Positions 7,450 to 15,627 of a stretch of DNA of 36,027 nucleotides are shown piece after piece. The notes beneath the pieces were generated by a model. The model had not been told where the DNA came from. It did not search any database and saw nothing but the letters and a program-made list of their open reading frames with translations. This DNA is from Haloferula rosea. GTDB lineage: Bacteria > Verrucomicrobiota > Verrucomicrobiia > Verrucomicrobiales > Akkermansiaceae. The position numbers and the translations under genes are program-made. How positions within the stretch are numbered: the first letter of the stretch is position 1; every line of letters starts with the position of its first letter. The stretch covers positions 1 through 36,027 of the forward strand of contig NZ_JAENII010000020.1 in the NCBI RefSeq assembly GCF_016595525.1, read 5' to 3'.

Positions 7450-8562
7450 ATGAGCGAAGCATCCGAGAACAAGCCGGGCGAAAGCCTCACGGCGCAGGCG
7501 ATTGAAGTGGCGATCCGGGTGGGCCTGGTGCTGATCCTGGCGGTCTGGGCATTCAAGATCATCTCGCCTTTCATCAATCCGGTGCTGTGGGGGGTGATCC
7601 TTGCGGTGGCGTTTTATCCGCTGTTTCTGAAGGTCTCGGCGAAGTTGGGAAACCGTCGGAAGCTGGTGGGGGTGCTCTTCATCCTGTGCTCGGTATCGGT
7701 CCTGATCGTTCCGTCGGTGATCCTCATTGATCACTCGATCGACGGGGTGCACGAGCTGGCGGACACGTGGAAGGAAGGAAAACTGCACGTTCCGCCACCG
7801 GCGGAGAAGGTGCGGGACTGGCCGGTGATCGGAGAGAAGGCCTACCAGACATGGTCGGATTTTTCGGAGAATTTCCGTGAGACCTCGAAGAAGTTCGCGC
7901 CCCAGATCAAGCATCTCAGCACGGTGCTGCTGGGAATGATCACCGGGGTGGGAGGGACGCTGCTTGGCTTCACGGTGTCCTTGATCCTGGCGGGGGTCTT
8001 CATGATCAGCGGCGAAAGCTGTGTGAAGTTCCTGCATGTGCTGGCGAAGCGCCTCGTCGGTGCCCGGGGTGAGGAATTGGTCGCTCTGACCACGGGCACG
8101 ATCCGTGGTGTGGCGCTGGGGGTGGTCGGTACGGCGTGCATCCAGGGACTGGCGGCGGGCATCGGCTGTGCCTTGGTGGGAGTGCCGATGCCGGCGTTGT
8201 GGGGATTCCTCGTGCTGATGCTGGGCATCATGCAGCTTCCGCCCTTGATCGTGCTGGGTCCGGTGGCGGCCTATGTGTTCTCGGTCACCGAGGGGATCTC
8301 GGCGACCTTGTTCCTGATCTGGGCGATCATCATCAACTTCGGGGACGGGGTGTTGAAGCCGATGCTGATGGGTCGCGGAGTGGATGCGCCGATGTTGGTG
8401 ATCCTGATTGGTGCGATCGGCGGCATGCTTTCGTCGGGCATCATGGGGCTGTTCATCGGTGCGGTGGTGGTGGCCCTGCTGTACAAACTTTTCATGGCCT
8501 GGCTCGAACTGCAGCAGGAAGCGGATGAGGAAGCCGAGAGCCTGGAAACCGCTGCCGAGTAG
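7450..8562 (+). CDS. AI-2E family transporter/permease
   Basis: This 370-residue membrane protein belongs to the AI-2E/YdiK/PerM family. Two hydrophobic segments near residues 20-60 are followed by a third, then a hydrophilic periplasmic section (about 95-155), and a C-terminal bundle with the motifs GTIRGVALGVVGTACIQG and GVPMPALWGFLVLM characteristic of the family. The tail is acidic. Family members have been linked to autoinducer-2 export, Na+/H+ antiport and general permease functions, so the substrate is open. It is the first of three same-strand genes (26 bp to the next) that together look like an export cluster. Confidence 0.9.
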   Translation: MSEASENKPGESLTAQAIEVAIRVGLVLILAVWAFKIISPFINPVLWGVILAVAFYPLFLKVSAKLGNRRKLVGVLFILCSVSVLIVPSVILIDHSIDGVHELADTWKEGKLHVPPPAEKVRDWPVIGEKAYQTWSDFSENFRETSKKFAPQIKHLSTVLLGMITGVGGTLLGFTVSLILAGVFMISGESCVKFLHVLAKRLVGARGEELVALTTGTIRGVALGVVGTACIQGLAAGIGCALVGVPMPALWGFLVLMLGIMQLPPLIVLGPVAAYVFSVTEGISATLFLIWAIIINFGDGVLKPMLMGRGVDAPMLVILIGAIGGMLSSGIMGLFIGAVVVALLYKLFMAWLELQQEADEEAESLETAAE

Positions 8563-8588
8563 GGCGCGAACCCCGACCCCTTGATTTC

Positions 8589-9755
8589 ATGTCTGAAGAA
8601 AAGAACGATGCGGATGCCGCGCAGGAGCCGAAAGCCAAGACCCAACCGGCGGAACCGACCGCGGAGGCTCCGGATGGCACGAAGGTGAAGAAGAAGGCGG
8701 ATGCGGCGACCCGCTGGACGCGACGGGTGCTGGTGGTGTGCATCGTGGCATTCATCTGGTATCTGATCGGTGATCGCTACACGCCGTATACGGGGCAGGC
8801 CCGGGTGCGTGGGTATGTGGTGCCGATCGTGCCGCAGGTTTCCGGTGAGGTCATCGAGGTGGCGGTGGGCTTGAACAGCCCGGTGAAGGCGGGCGAGGTG
8901 CTGGCGAAGATCCTCTCGAAGGACTACGAGCTGGCGGTCCGGAATGCGGAGGCTTCGCTGGAGAGGGCGGGTCAGGACATGGGTGCGAGTACGGCGGACG
9001 TCGGATCGGCCACGGCGGCGGTGGCGGAAGCGAGGGCGGCGCTGGATCTGTCGAAGTCGCAGCTGGTGCGGATCGAGAAGGCGTTTGAAAGTGCCGCGGT
9101 CTCCGAGGCGGATCTGGACAAGGCCCGCTCGAACGTGGACCTGAGCAAGGCGCAGCTTGAGAATGCGGAGCAGGCGCTCGAACAGGCGAAGCAGAACCTC
9201 GGCCAGGAGGGTGAGGAGAACCCGCGCTTGGTGGCTGCGCAGGCGGCGCTCGAGGATGCCCAGCTGGACCTGCAGCGGACGGTGCTGCGAGCACCGCGCG
9301 ACGGTGGGGTGACCAATGTGCGCATTGAAAAGGGGCAGTATGCGAATGTGGGGCAACCCCTGATGACCTTCATCGGCTCGGATGAGGCGTGGATCGAGGC
9401 CTACATGCGGGAGAACAGCATCGGGCGTGTGAAGCCGGGGGATACGGTGGATATCGTACTTGATGTCAAGCCGGGTCGGATTTTCAAGGGGACGGTCCAG
9501 AGCACCGGGTATGGTGTCGACTGGGGGGATGTGGACAATGCCGGGGTGCTGCCGAAGATCAAGGGCTCGAAGGACTGGCTGAGGGATCCGCAGCGGTTTC
9601 CGGTGGTGATTTCGTTCGACAAGGAGGAGGCCCGTGGCCTGCTTCGCGAAGGGGGACAGGCGGATGTGGTGATCTACACCAGCGACAACGTGATCCTCAA
9701 TGCGGTGGGCGGCCTGTGGATCCGGCTCGTGTCTTGGTTCTCCTATGTCCAGTGA
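8589..9755 (+). CDS. HlyD/EmrA-type membrane fusion protein
   Basis: This is a 388-residue periplasmic adaptor. An acidic/charged cytoplasmic N-terminus (residues 1-45) precedes one membrane helix (about 47-62). Then come the biotinyl-lipoyl half motif VPIVPQVSGEVIEVAV (about 79-94), a long alpha-helical coiled-coil hairpin rich in Ala, Glu and Lys (about 115-220), the second lipoyl half TVLRAPRDGGVTNV and a beta-barrel section. It would connect an inner-membrane transporter to an outer-membrane channel, or act with the neighbouring DUF2955 protein. Its end overlaps the start of the DUF2955 gene by 11 bp, implying coupled translation. No outer-membrane TolC-like gene lies nearby. Confidence 0.92.
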   Translation: MSEEKNDADAAQEPKAKTQPAEPTAEAPDGTKVKKKADAATRWTRRVLVVCIVAFIWYLIGDRYTPYTGQARVRGYVVPIVPQVSGEVIEVAVGLNSPVKAGEVLAKILSKDYELAVRNAEASLERAGQDMGASTADVGSATAAVAEARAALDLSKSQLVRIEKAFESAAVSEADLDKARSNVDLSKAQLENAEQALEQAKQNLGQEGEENPRLVAAQAALEDAQLDLQRTVLRAPRDGGVTNVRIEKGQYANVGQPLMTFIGSDEAWIEAYMRENSIGRVKPGDTVDIVLDVKPGRIFKGTVQSTGYGVDWGDVDNAGVLPKIKGSKDWLRDPQRFPVVISFDKEEARGLLREGGQADVVIYTSDNVILNAVGGLWIRLVSWFSYVQ

Positions 9756-10857
9756 TGCTCCAGCGGAGATCTCGCCGGAAGATCAGCAGCGTCTTGCCCA
9801 GGCGCGCATTTTCCGGCTGACCTTCGGGGTGGTGGCTTCGACGGCGGCGGCTTTTGGCATTGGTTGGCCCTTTGCCTTCATCACGCCGATGTTGGCGGCG
9901 GCTTTCCTGTCGGCGCCGGTGCCGCGTCCCACGATCGGGGCCCTGCTGGCATTCCCGGTGATGATTCTGGCGGCCTTGCTGTTCGCCTTCGCCATTTCCG
10001 CGGTCACGCTTTCCCAGCCCCTTCTGGTGCTGGCGGCGGTGATGCTGATGATCTTCCGCTGCTTCTACCTGATGTCCATCGGGGTCTCGCGCGGGTTCCT
10101 GACCTGGGTATTGATGGGGTTTCTGCTGATTCCGGCCATGGCGGCACAGTCGATGGAGCTCGCGTTCTCGCTGACCACGGGTCTGTTTGCTTCGGGGTTG
10201 ATTGCGATGGCGTTCGTCTGGCTTTCCCACGCGGTGTTCCCGGACCCGGTGGGGGTGAGCAAACCGCAGAAGGCGACGCCGCCACCGATGGACAAGGCGG
10301 GGCGTGATCGGGCGGCCAAGATCGCCTTCATCCGGGTGCTGGTGATTCTTCCGCTGGAGGCTTATGTCCTGATCGGTGGGAACATCGGTGATCTGAAGAT
10401 CCTGATCTTTGCCACCATGCTGATCCAGAGTCCCAACCTGTCGGCGGGTCTGAAGGGGGGCAAGGCGCTGATCATGGGCAACACCTTCGGGGGGGTGGTG
10501 GCGATGGGGATCTACGAACTGCTGGTACTATTTCCCTCGTATCTATTCCTGCTCGGGCTGTTCACGCTTCTGGGTCTGGTCTTCGGCAGGCAGATGTTCG
10601 GTGGGACGAAGTGGGGGCCGATCTGCGGGTCGGGTCTGGGGACGGTGATCCTGCTCATCGGTCTGGGTACGATGCCCTTCGGCGGGGAAACGGACGACCA
10701 GTTCTACTCGCGCATCTGGCAGGTCATCCTGGCGGCGGTTTACGTTGTGTTCGCCTTCCATCTGGTGGTGTATGTGACCAACTGGAAGGTGCTGCGCCGG
10801 CTCCGGAAGACCGGGAGGCTGAAGGTGAAAACGGGTGCCACCGAGGTGCGGACCTGA
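9745..10857 (+). CDS. DUF2955-type (FUSC-like) inner membrane protein
   Basis: This is a 370-residue membrane protein. The ATG at 9745 overlaps the end of the HlyD gene by 11 bp and gives the usual charged N-terminus before the first helix. Two blocks of five to six hydrophobic segments (about residues 23-165 and 210-345) are separated by a polar linker around residue 175-195. This is the layout of DUF2955/FUSC-related aromatic-acid exporters. Such genes commonly sit beside an HlyD adaptor, as here, and the pair is thought to export aromatic acids or other small organic compounds. The substrate is not known for this locus. Confidence 0.82.
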   Translation: MSSDAPAEISPEDQQRLAQARIFRLTFGVVASTAAAFGIGWPFAFITPMLAAAFLSAPVPRPTIGALLAFPVMILAALLFAFAISAVTLSQPLLVLAAVMLMIFRCFYLMSIGVSRGFLTWVLMGFLLIPAMAAQSMELAFSLTTGLFASGLIAMAFVWLSHAVFPDPVGVSKPQKATPPPMDKAGRDRAAKIAFIRVLVILPLEAYVLIGGNIGDLKILIFATMLIQSPNLSAGLKGGKALIMGNTFGGVVAMGIYELLVLFPSYLFLLGLFTLLGLVFGRQMFGGTKWGPICGSGLGTVILLIGLGTMPFGGETDDQFYSRIWQVILAAVYVVFAFHLVVYVTNWKVLRRLRKTGRLKVKTGATEVRT

Positions 10858-10905
10858 GGCTCCACGGCTGGTCTTTTCTGCTGGTGGAGGCTGCGGGATG
10901 CAGGG

Positions 10906-11448
10906 ATGTTTCGGCCCATGACGAATGCCAGACGTTGTTATCTCGCGGAGATCGAGAAAGTGGAGCAGCCCAGCGGAATTGCCGCGGATGGGCTGAATCT
11001 TCCTACGGACCGTTTCGGTGGCAGGAAGCTGGTGGTCGGGCGTCGGGAGTGGGTGCGGCTACCCGGCCTCGGGGTGGGGGTGATGAATGCGAAGACCGAC
11101 AGTGGTGCGCGGACTTCAAGCCTTCACGCAGAGGAGATCGAGTTGTCCGAGGATCAGCGGAAGGTGAGGTTCATCACGGAGGACCACTACGGGGTCCGGA
11201 CGCCGTGTGAAGTGGATGTCGGTGGGGTCTCGCGAGTGAAGAGTTCGACGGGGGAGGCGCAGGTGCGGATCTGGATCGAGGTGGACCTGGAGATGCCGGG
11301 AGGCTTCCGCTGGCGGGGCCGGCTGACGCTGGCGGATCGCAGCCGCATGCTCTGTCAGATGCTGCTGGGGCGCCGATGCCTTTCGGGCTACTTCCTTGTG
11401 GATGTGCAGGGGAACCACCTCGCCGGAGGGGTGAGGGATTTCGCCTGA
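10906..11448 (+). CDS. RimB-like retropepsin-type protease (Zn_protease/PF05618 family)
   Basis: This 180-residue protein belongs to the family annotated as putative ATP-dependent zinc protease, now known to have a retropepsin-like aspartic protease fold. The active-site motif is AKTDSGARTSSLHA (D65-S-G-A), followed by VKSSTGEAQVR and LTLADRSRMLCQMLLGRRCLSG, where the second conserved block lies. The N-terminal 45 residues are an extra leader. Proteins of this family work with RimK, the glutamate ligase of ribosomal protein S6 tails; a rimK gene lies about 7 kb away at 18.6-19.5 kb on the other strand. It is 48 bp downstream of the DUF2955 gene. An alternative start is the ATG at 10918. Confidence 0.85.
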   Translation: MFRPMTNARRCYLAEIEKVEQPSGIAADGLNLPTDRFGGRKLVVGRREWVRLPGLGVGVMNAKTDSGARTSSLHAEEIELSEDQRKVRFITEDHYGVRTPCEVDVGGVSRVKSSTGEAQVRIWIEVDLEMPGGFRWRGRLTLADRSRMLCQMLLGRRCLSGYFLVDVQGNHLAGGVRDFA

Positions 11449-11478
11449 GGAGCCTGATTGGGAGTGGCCGCGGTGGTT

Positions 11479-11913
11479 TCAGCAGGGGGTGTCCCTGGTC
11501 AGGGAGAAGCGGTTCAGGTGAGAGTGGGCGATCAGCAGGGCGGCGAGCGCAAGGATCACCATCTGCGAGTTGATCGGGCCCCAGTTTTCAATGAAGCAGC
11601 AGCCGGTGATGAGCACCAGCATCAGGGCTGCGGTGGCAAGCAGGGCGGCTCTGGTTTTCGCTCCGAGAAGGAGCATGAGCCCAACGATGAGCTCGACGAC
11701 CGGAATGGCGTGGGCCATGGGGGTGATGAGGAATCCGGGCAGCAGGCTGTCGGCAAAGGCTTTCTCCATGCCCTGGACGAAACCCTGGAGCTTCGGCAGT
11801 CGGACGACTCCGTGGAAGAACAGGTTGGTGCCGAGGCCGATGCGGACGACGAGGTAGGCCAGCTGCTTGTCGGTCAGTCCGAGGAATGCTCGCGGGGTGG
11901 TGGAATCGTTCAT
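11479..11913 (-). CDS. DoxX-family membrane protein
   Basis: This is a 144-residue protein with four hydrophobic helices (about residues 18-36, 62-83, 87-105 and 112-130). The first helix region carries the DoxX motif VVRIGLGTNLFFHGVVRL. DoxX/DoxD-like proteins are small membrane subunits linked to quinone or sulfur redox chemistry and to oxidative stress systems; the exact role here is unknown. Its 3' end converges on the RimB-like gene with a 30-bp gap. It lies upstream of the secreted repeat-protein gene on the same strand, but they are separated by the 31-bp repeat. Confidence 0.85.
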   Translation of the reverse strand: MNDSTTPRAFLGLTDKQLAYLVVRIGLGTNLFFHGVVRLPKLQGFVQGMEKAFADSLLPGFLITPMAHAIPVVELIVGLMLLLGAKTRAALLATAALMLVLITGCCFIENWGPINSQMVILALAALLIAHSHLNRFSLTRDTPC

Positions 11914-11956
11914 CGCACCATTTTCGCACGTTTCCCGGGGTCTGCCACCGCGGATG

Positions 11957-11987
11957 AAGCGACTAACGGATGGAGTCGTTCAGGGAG
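11957..11987 (-). repeat. 31-bp repeat, copy 1 (29 of 31 identical to copy 2)
   Basis: On the + strand the core is GATGGAGTCGTTCAGGGAG. The second copy, at 17502-17532, differs at two positions only. Both copies lie at the 3' ends of minus-strand genes that are unrelated in sequence. Here the stop codon of the IPT repeat protein lies inside it and the rest is untranslated. Confidence 0.75.
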
Positions 11988-13809
11988 CCTCGGCGGGGCC
12001 GACGACATAGAACCGTTTACCAGTCTGGGAGACGGGAGGGGTGAAGGTGCGGGTGACGACTGCTCCGGTGCCGGCGACGAATTGCAGCAGGGTGTAATCG
12101 ATCAGGTTCTCGGTGTAGAAGAGTCCGTAGTTCTGGCCGTTGGCGGTTTCGAAGCTGATGGTGTTGTCGCCGTTCTCCTCGAGTGTGTAGGCGGTGATGG
12201 TGAGCTGAGGTAGTGGGGAGATCGTCGCCGCACCGGGCCCATCCGTGGTGAAGCCGGCGGGGACCTTCAAAACAGAGGTCGATCCGGGGTTGGGCGCGTA
12301 GCTGCCATCGGGGGCTGGAAGTGCGTCGCGCATTCCGGGGATGGGTGCGTAGGATCCGGCTGGTGCGTCGACTGCCGAACTCGCACCGCTCTGGGAAACG
12401 AATCGGCCGGCGGGTGATGGGGTTTGGTCCTGTGCTCCCGTTTCGCTGACGAAGTATCCCGGGCTTGCAAGGAGGGCGCTACGCATGCCGGGGACGGGCA
12501 CGTACTTTCCTCGCTGGGCCGTGAAGCAGGTGGAGAGCCCCGGGGTGGGGGCGAATTTCCCGGCGGGCGCGGGTTCGGGCTCGGTGCTGCCACCGACGGC
12601 GGTGAAGTATCCGGGTGGAGTTGGGATGGAGGCGGGCATGCCGGCGACCGGGGCGTAGCTGCCGGGTGATGCGGGGGTCGCGGAGGTGGCACCGGAGGGT
12701 GCAAATGAGCCAGCTGGAGCGGGGGTCTGGCTGGATTGACCGGCGTTGGCGACAAAGTGCCCGGCAGCTGCGGGCAGGGTCGATGACATGCCGGAAAACG
12801 GAGCGTAGTGGCCGGGGGGGGCGCTGAAAGCCGAAGTCTGGCCGGGATTCGGAACGTAGCGGCCTACTGGAGCGGCGAGGGGGGCATCAGCCCCGGGGAT
12901 TGGGTTGATGTGGCCGACCGGCGTCTCGAGATCGGTGGACATGCCGTCGGCGGGGACGTAGTGCCCGGCTCTTGCTGCGGTCGCAGAGGTCATTCCGGCG
13001 GCGGCGGTGAAGCTGCCCGCCGGAGCCGGGAGCTGGGTGCTGGAACCGAGAGATGGGACGAAATACCCGGGGCTGGCCGGGATGGCGGCGCGCATGCCCA
13101 CGATCGGTGTGTAGTTGCCGGCTGGCGTGGCAAGGGTGGAGGTCATGTTCGGATCGGGCGCGTAGCGTCCGACCGGTGCGGGCAGCACCGCGCCCGATCC
13201 TGGATTGATGAAGTAGCCGGGAGGGCTGGTGAGATTGATCCAGCGGCCGGAGGTGAAGAGGGCGGACTGGCCGTCGACGGTGATCTCGATCTCATTGTCT
13301 GCTCCAGCGGTGATGGGTTTCTCGATGGTGAGCTTGTCGTGCAGGCTTGAGATGATGGGGGCGGGGTTGCCGCCGATGCTGGCGCTGATCACGCCCACAT
13401 TGACGCCGAAGTTCTTGCCGAAGAGGGCGATTTGGGGGGTGGACGAGGCGAGGTCGCGTTCCGGGGAGAAGCTCGTGACGACGGGTGGGTCGTAGGAGAA
13501 GAGGATCTGGTTGGAGTTGTTGGCGCCGTCGGTGACGATCAAGGGAAGATTCATGCCTGTGCCTGCCGGCAGCTTGAAGGTGACGGAGGCGGGCGTGACG
13601 GCGTCGGGTTGGGCGACAGCGCCGCCAACTACGATGGTGGTATTTTGTGGGGCTCCAAAATTCTGACCGTAGACGGTGATGAGCGAGCCGCCCTGGGTGG
13701 GAGCATCACCAACCCAGTCGGTAATGGTGATCTGCCCGGAGGCCATGGAAAGCAGGCAGGTAAGGGCGAGTGCCAGCGCGGCCGGGCGGAAGGAGGAGAT
13801 GGCAGACAT
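11980..13809 (-). CDS. Secreted IPT/TIG protein with about nineteen 17-residue Pro/Gly repeats
   Basis: This is a 609-residue protein with a cleavable signal peptide (about residues 1-25, ending ASGQ). Two IPT/TIG immunoglobulin-like domains follow (about 28-108, VYGQNFGAPQNTTIVVGG, and 110-190, LFGKNFGVNVG). From about residue 193 there are about nineteen tandem units of 16-17 residues with the pattern APxGxYxPxxGMxSxLP, then a C-terminal beta-rich domain (about 525-609). The repeats resemble the Cys-containing PG-x-Y-x-P-x-x-G-x-x-x repeats of ephrin-receptor-like/GCC2_GCC3 modules, but only one unit has a cysteine. It is probably a cell-surface stalk or matrix protein. The gene is isolated on its strand; the 31-bp repeat overlaps its stop codon. 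Confidence 0.85.
   Translation of the reverse strand: MSAISSFRPAALALALTCLLSMASGQITITDWVGDAPTQGGSLITVYGQNFGAPQNTTIVVGGAVAQPDAVTPASVTFKLPAGTGMNLPLIVTDGANNSNQILFSYDPPVVTSFSPERDLASSTPQIALFGKNFGVNVGVISASIGGNPAPIISSLHDKLTIEKPITAGADNEIEITVDGQSALFTSGRWINLTSPPGYFINPGSGAVLPAPVGRYAPDPNMTSTLATPAGNYTPIVGMRAAIPASPGYFVPSLGSSTQLPAPAGSFTAAAGMTSATAARAGHYVPADGMSTDLETPVGHINPIPGADAPLAAPVGRYVPNPGQTSAFSAPPGHYAPFSGMSSTLPAAAGHFVANAGQSSQTPAPAGSFAPSGATSATPASPGSYAPVAGMPASIPTPPGYFTAVGGSTEPEPAPAGKFAPTPGLSTCFTAQRGKYVPVPGMRSALLASPGYFVSETGAQDQTPSPAGRFVSQSGASSAVDAPAGSYAPIPGMRDALPAPDGSYAPNPGSTSVLKVPAGFTTDGPGAATISPLPQLTITAYTLEENGDNTISFETANGQNYGLFYTENLIDYTLLQFVAGTGAVVTRTFTPPVSQTGKRFYVVGPAEAP
12246..13230 (-). repeat. Tandem 51-bp coding repeats of the IPT protein
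   Basis: About nineteen units of 48-51 bp encode the Pro/Gly-rich 17-residue repeats. The units have diverged at the DNA level but keep the Pro-x-Gly-x-Tyr/Phe core. Most are exactly 17 codons and two are 16, so the array has stayed in frame. Confidence 0.8.
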
Positions 13810-13836
13810 GGGAAGCGGATGAAAACTCCGCCCAAT

Positions 13837-14880
13837 CTACCGAGCTGAGCGCCCCGCGGCAAGCCTGCCATTTCCCTTCGCTGCGGCGACGATCCCGGCC
13901 AGGGAATCGGTGAGCTGGAAGGCCGGGCGGAATCCGGTCAGGGTTCGGAGCCGACCGGCGTCGCAAACTTTGCGTGGGGCGCCTTCGGGTTTGGTCGTGT
14001 CGAAGCGGGTCGGCTTGTCGATTCCGGCCAACTGCATCAGGGCGGCGACCAGGTCGCGCATGGCGATTTCCTCGGCGCTGCCGACGTTCACCGGTTCCGG
14101 GTGAGGGTGGTGCTCGGCGAGCATCAGCAGGCCGGAAGCGAGGTCCCGGGAATCGATGAAGCTGCGTGTCTGGTTGCCCGAACCCCAGACCACGATTTCC
14201 TCTTCTGCGGGGTCGAGGATACGGCCAAGCAGGGAGGGGATGACGTGGGCGCCGGGCCCGCGGGCTTGGTCGCGGGGGCCGCAGGCATTGAAGGGTCGGG
14301 CAATGGTGATGGCGGTGCCTCCGCCGTGGGCGGCGGTAGCGCGCGCCTCGATCTCGCGTTTGGCCAGACCATAGCCGCGGTTGGCCGCTTCGGGCTCGGT
14401 GCCTTCGAGCGGGAGTTCGGGGGTCGGCACGGGCGCGTCGTCCGGGTAAACGCAGGACGAACTGACCACCAACAACCGCGGCACTTCCGCCTCGAGCGCT
14501 GCCGACAGCACTGCATCGGCCACCGCGAGATTCTCGCGATGGAGGCGCTCATGGCGGTCGTCGTCGAGCATCAGGCCCGGTGCCCGGCCGGCGAGGTTGA
14601 GCACGGCGTCGGCGTCGCGGAAGGTGTCGGCCAGTGGTAGGCGGGTGAGGTCGGCCTGGACCCGATCGATGCGGTCGGCGTGGGGGGCAAGCCGCTCCCA
14701 ATTTCCGGAGGATGTGTCGTCGATCACCCGCACCCGGGCGCCGCAAGCGACCAGCGCGTCGACCACCGACGAGCCGATGAAGCCGGCGCCTCCGGGAACG
14801 ACCACCTGTTTTCCTGACCAGTAGCCACGCACGGGGGCGGATCCTCCGGGGTTGGCGTGCGGGTGGCGAGACAAAATCAC
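13837..14880 (-). CDS. NAD(P)-dependent epimerase/dehydratase (extended SDR, nucleotide-sugar type)
   Basis: This 347-residue extended short-chain dehydrogenase has the Rossmann motif GGAGFIG (residues 30-36), the catalytic serine region VVSSSCVYP, YGLAK (the YxxxK pair) and the substrate-binding NACGPRDQARG region. The C-terminal sequence KPEGAPRKVCDAGRLRTLTGF resembles the PDGTPRK-type tail of GDP-fucose synthases and GDP-mannose-derived sugar epimerase/reductases, so a GDP-sugar substrate is likely but not proven. The first 22 residues precede the Rossmann core and may be an over-extended start. It is divergent from the GT2 gene (48-bp gap), which fits a shared glycan role. Confidence 0.85.
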   Translation of the reverse strand: MILSRHPHANPGGSAPVRGYWSGKQVVVPGGAGFIGSSVVDALVACGARVRVIDDTSSGNWERLAPHADRIDRVQADLTRLPLADTFRDADAVLNLAGRAPGLMLDDDRHERLHRENLAVADAVLSAALEAEVPRLLVVSSSCVYPDDAPVPTPELPLEGTEPEAANRGYGLAKREIEARATAAHGGGTAITIARPFNACGPRDQARGPGAHVIPSLLGRILDPAEEEIVVWGSGNQTRSFIDSRDLASGLLMLAEHHPHPEPVNVGSAEEIAMRDLVAALMQLAGIDKPTRFDTTKPEGAPRKVCDAGRLRTLTGFRPAFQLTDSLAGIVAAAKGNGRLAAGRSAR

Positions 14881-14928
14881 GCCTTGGCTTTACCCGTGGC
14901 GGGGGATCGCGCAGCCTGCGGCTCGATT

Positions 14929-15627
14929 ATGGATGACCCTCCGCTGAGCATCATTGTCGCCGCATTCAACGAAGAGGACTCGATCGGGGCGACGCTGGAG
15001 GACTTGCGGGCGCACGTGCCGGCGGGCACCGAGGTGCTGGTGGTCGACGGCGGCCGCGATGGCACCGGGCGGATCGTGCGGGAGTTCGCTGGGAGGATGC
15101 CGGGGCTGCGCTACATCGCGCACGCTGACGACCGTGGCAAGGGGCATGCGATCCGCACCGGGATGCGCGAGGCGCGGGGCCTGGTGCAGGCGCAGTTCGA
15201 TGGAGACGGGCAGTTTCTGGCGAAGGATCTGGCGGCGCTGGTCGGGCCGATCGAGACCGGTGCGGCTGACCTCGTGCTCGGGTCGCGCTTCATGGCCGGA
15301 AGTGGCAGGGACGAGGAGGCGACATGGACGCGGGACCTCGGTAATTGGCTCGTCAGCGGCTGGGCGAGCGTGCTTTTCGGGTCGCGCATGACCGATGTGC
15401 TTGCGGGGGTCAAGGCGTGGTCGCGCGAGGCTGTGACGGTGGTCGAACCACGCAGCGACACCTTCGAGTATGAAGTGGAGATCCCAGCTCGGGCGCTGAA
15501 GGGCGGGCTGCGTGTCATCGAGGTGCCGGTATCGACCCGTGCGCGGACCTGTGGAGAGTCGAAGGTTTCCGTCCTCCGGGTCGGTATGAAGGTGCTGGCT
15601 GCTACCGTGCGATTCCGATGGAGCTGA
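14929..15627 (+). CDS. GT2 glycosyltransferase, polyprenyl-phosphate sugar synthase type
   Basis: This is a 232-residue GT-A glycosyltransferase of family 2, like dolichol-phosphate mannose synthase. Visible motifs are SIIVAAFNEEDSIG (nucleotide-binding start), VVDGGRDGT, GKGHAIRTGM, the metal-binding DGDGQF and VLGSRFMAGSGRD. It has no membrane segments and is the short, soluble kind. It would transfer a sugar from a nucleotide donor to polyprenyl phosphate on the cytoplasmic face. The ATG at 14929 was preferred to 14857, which would overlap the divergent SDR gene and add an untypical leader. Its last 10 bp overlap the start of the TMTC-like gene, indicating translational coupling. Confidence 0.9.
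   Translation: MDDPPLSIIVAAFNEEDSIGATLEDLRAHVPAGTEVLVVDGGRDGTGRIVREFAGRMPGLRYIAHADDRGKGHAIRTGMREARGLVQAQFDGDGQFLAKDLAALVGPIETGAADLVLGSRFMAGSGRDEEATWTRDLGNWLVSGWASVLFGSRMTDVLAGVKAWSREAVTVVEPRSDTFEYEVEIPARALKGGLRVIEVPVSTRARTCGESKVSVLRVGMKVLAATVRFRWS

Noticed and set aside
12246-13230. CRISPR-like regular spacing in the 51-bp repeats
   Set aside because: The units are coding, contiguous without spacers, diverged from each other and in frame with a secreted protein.
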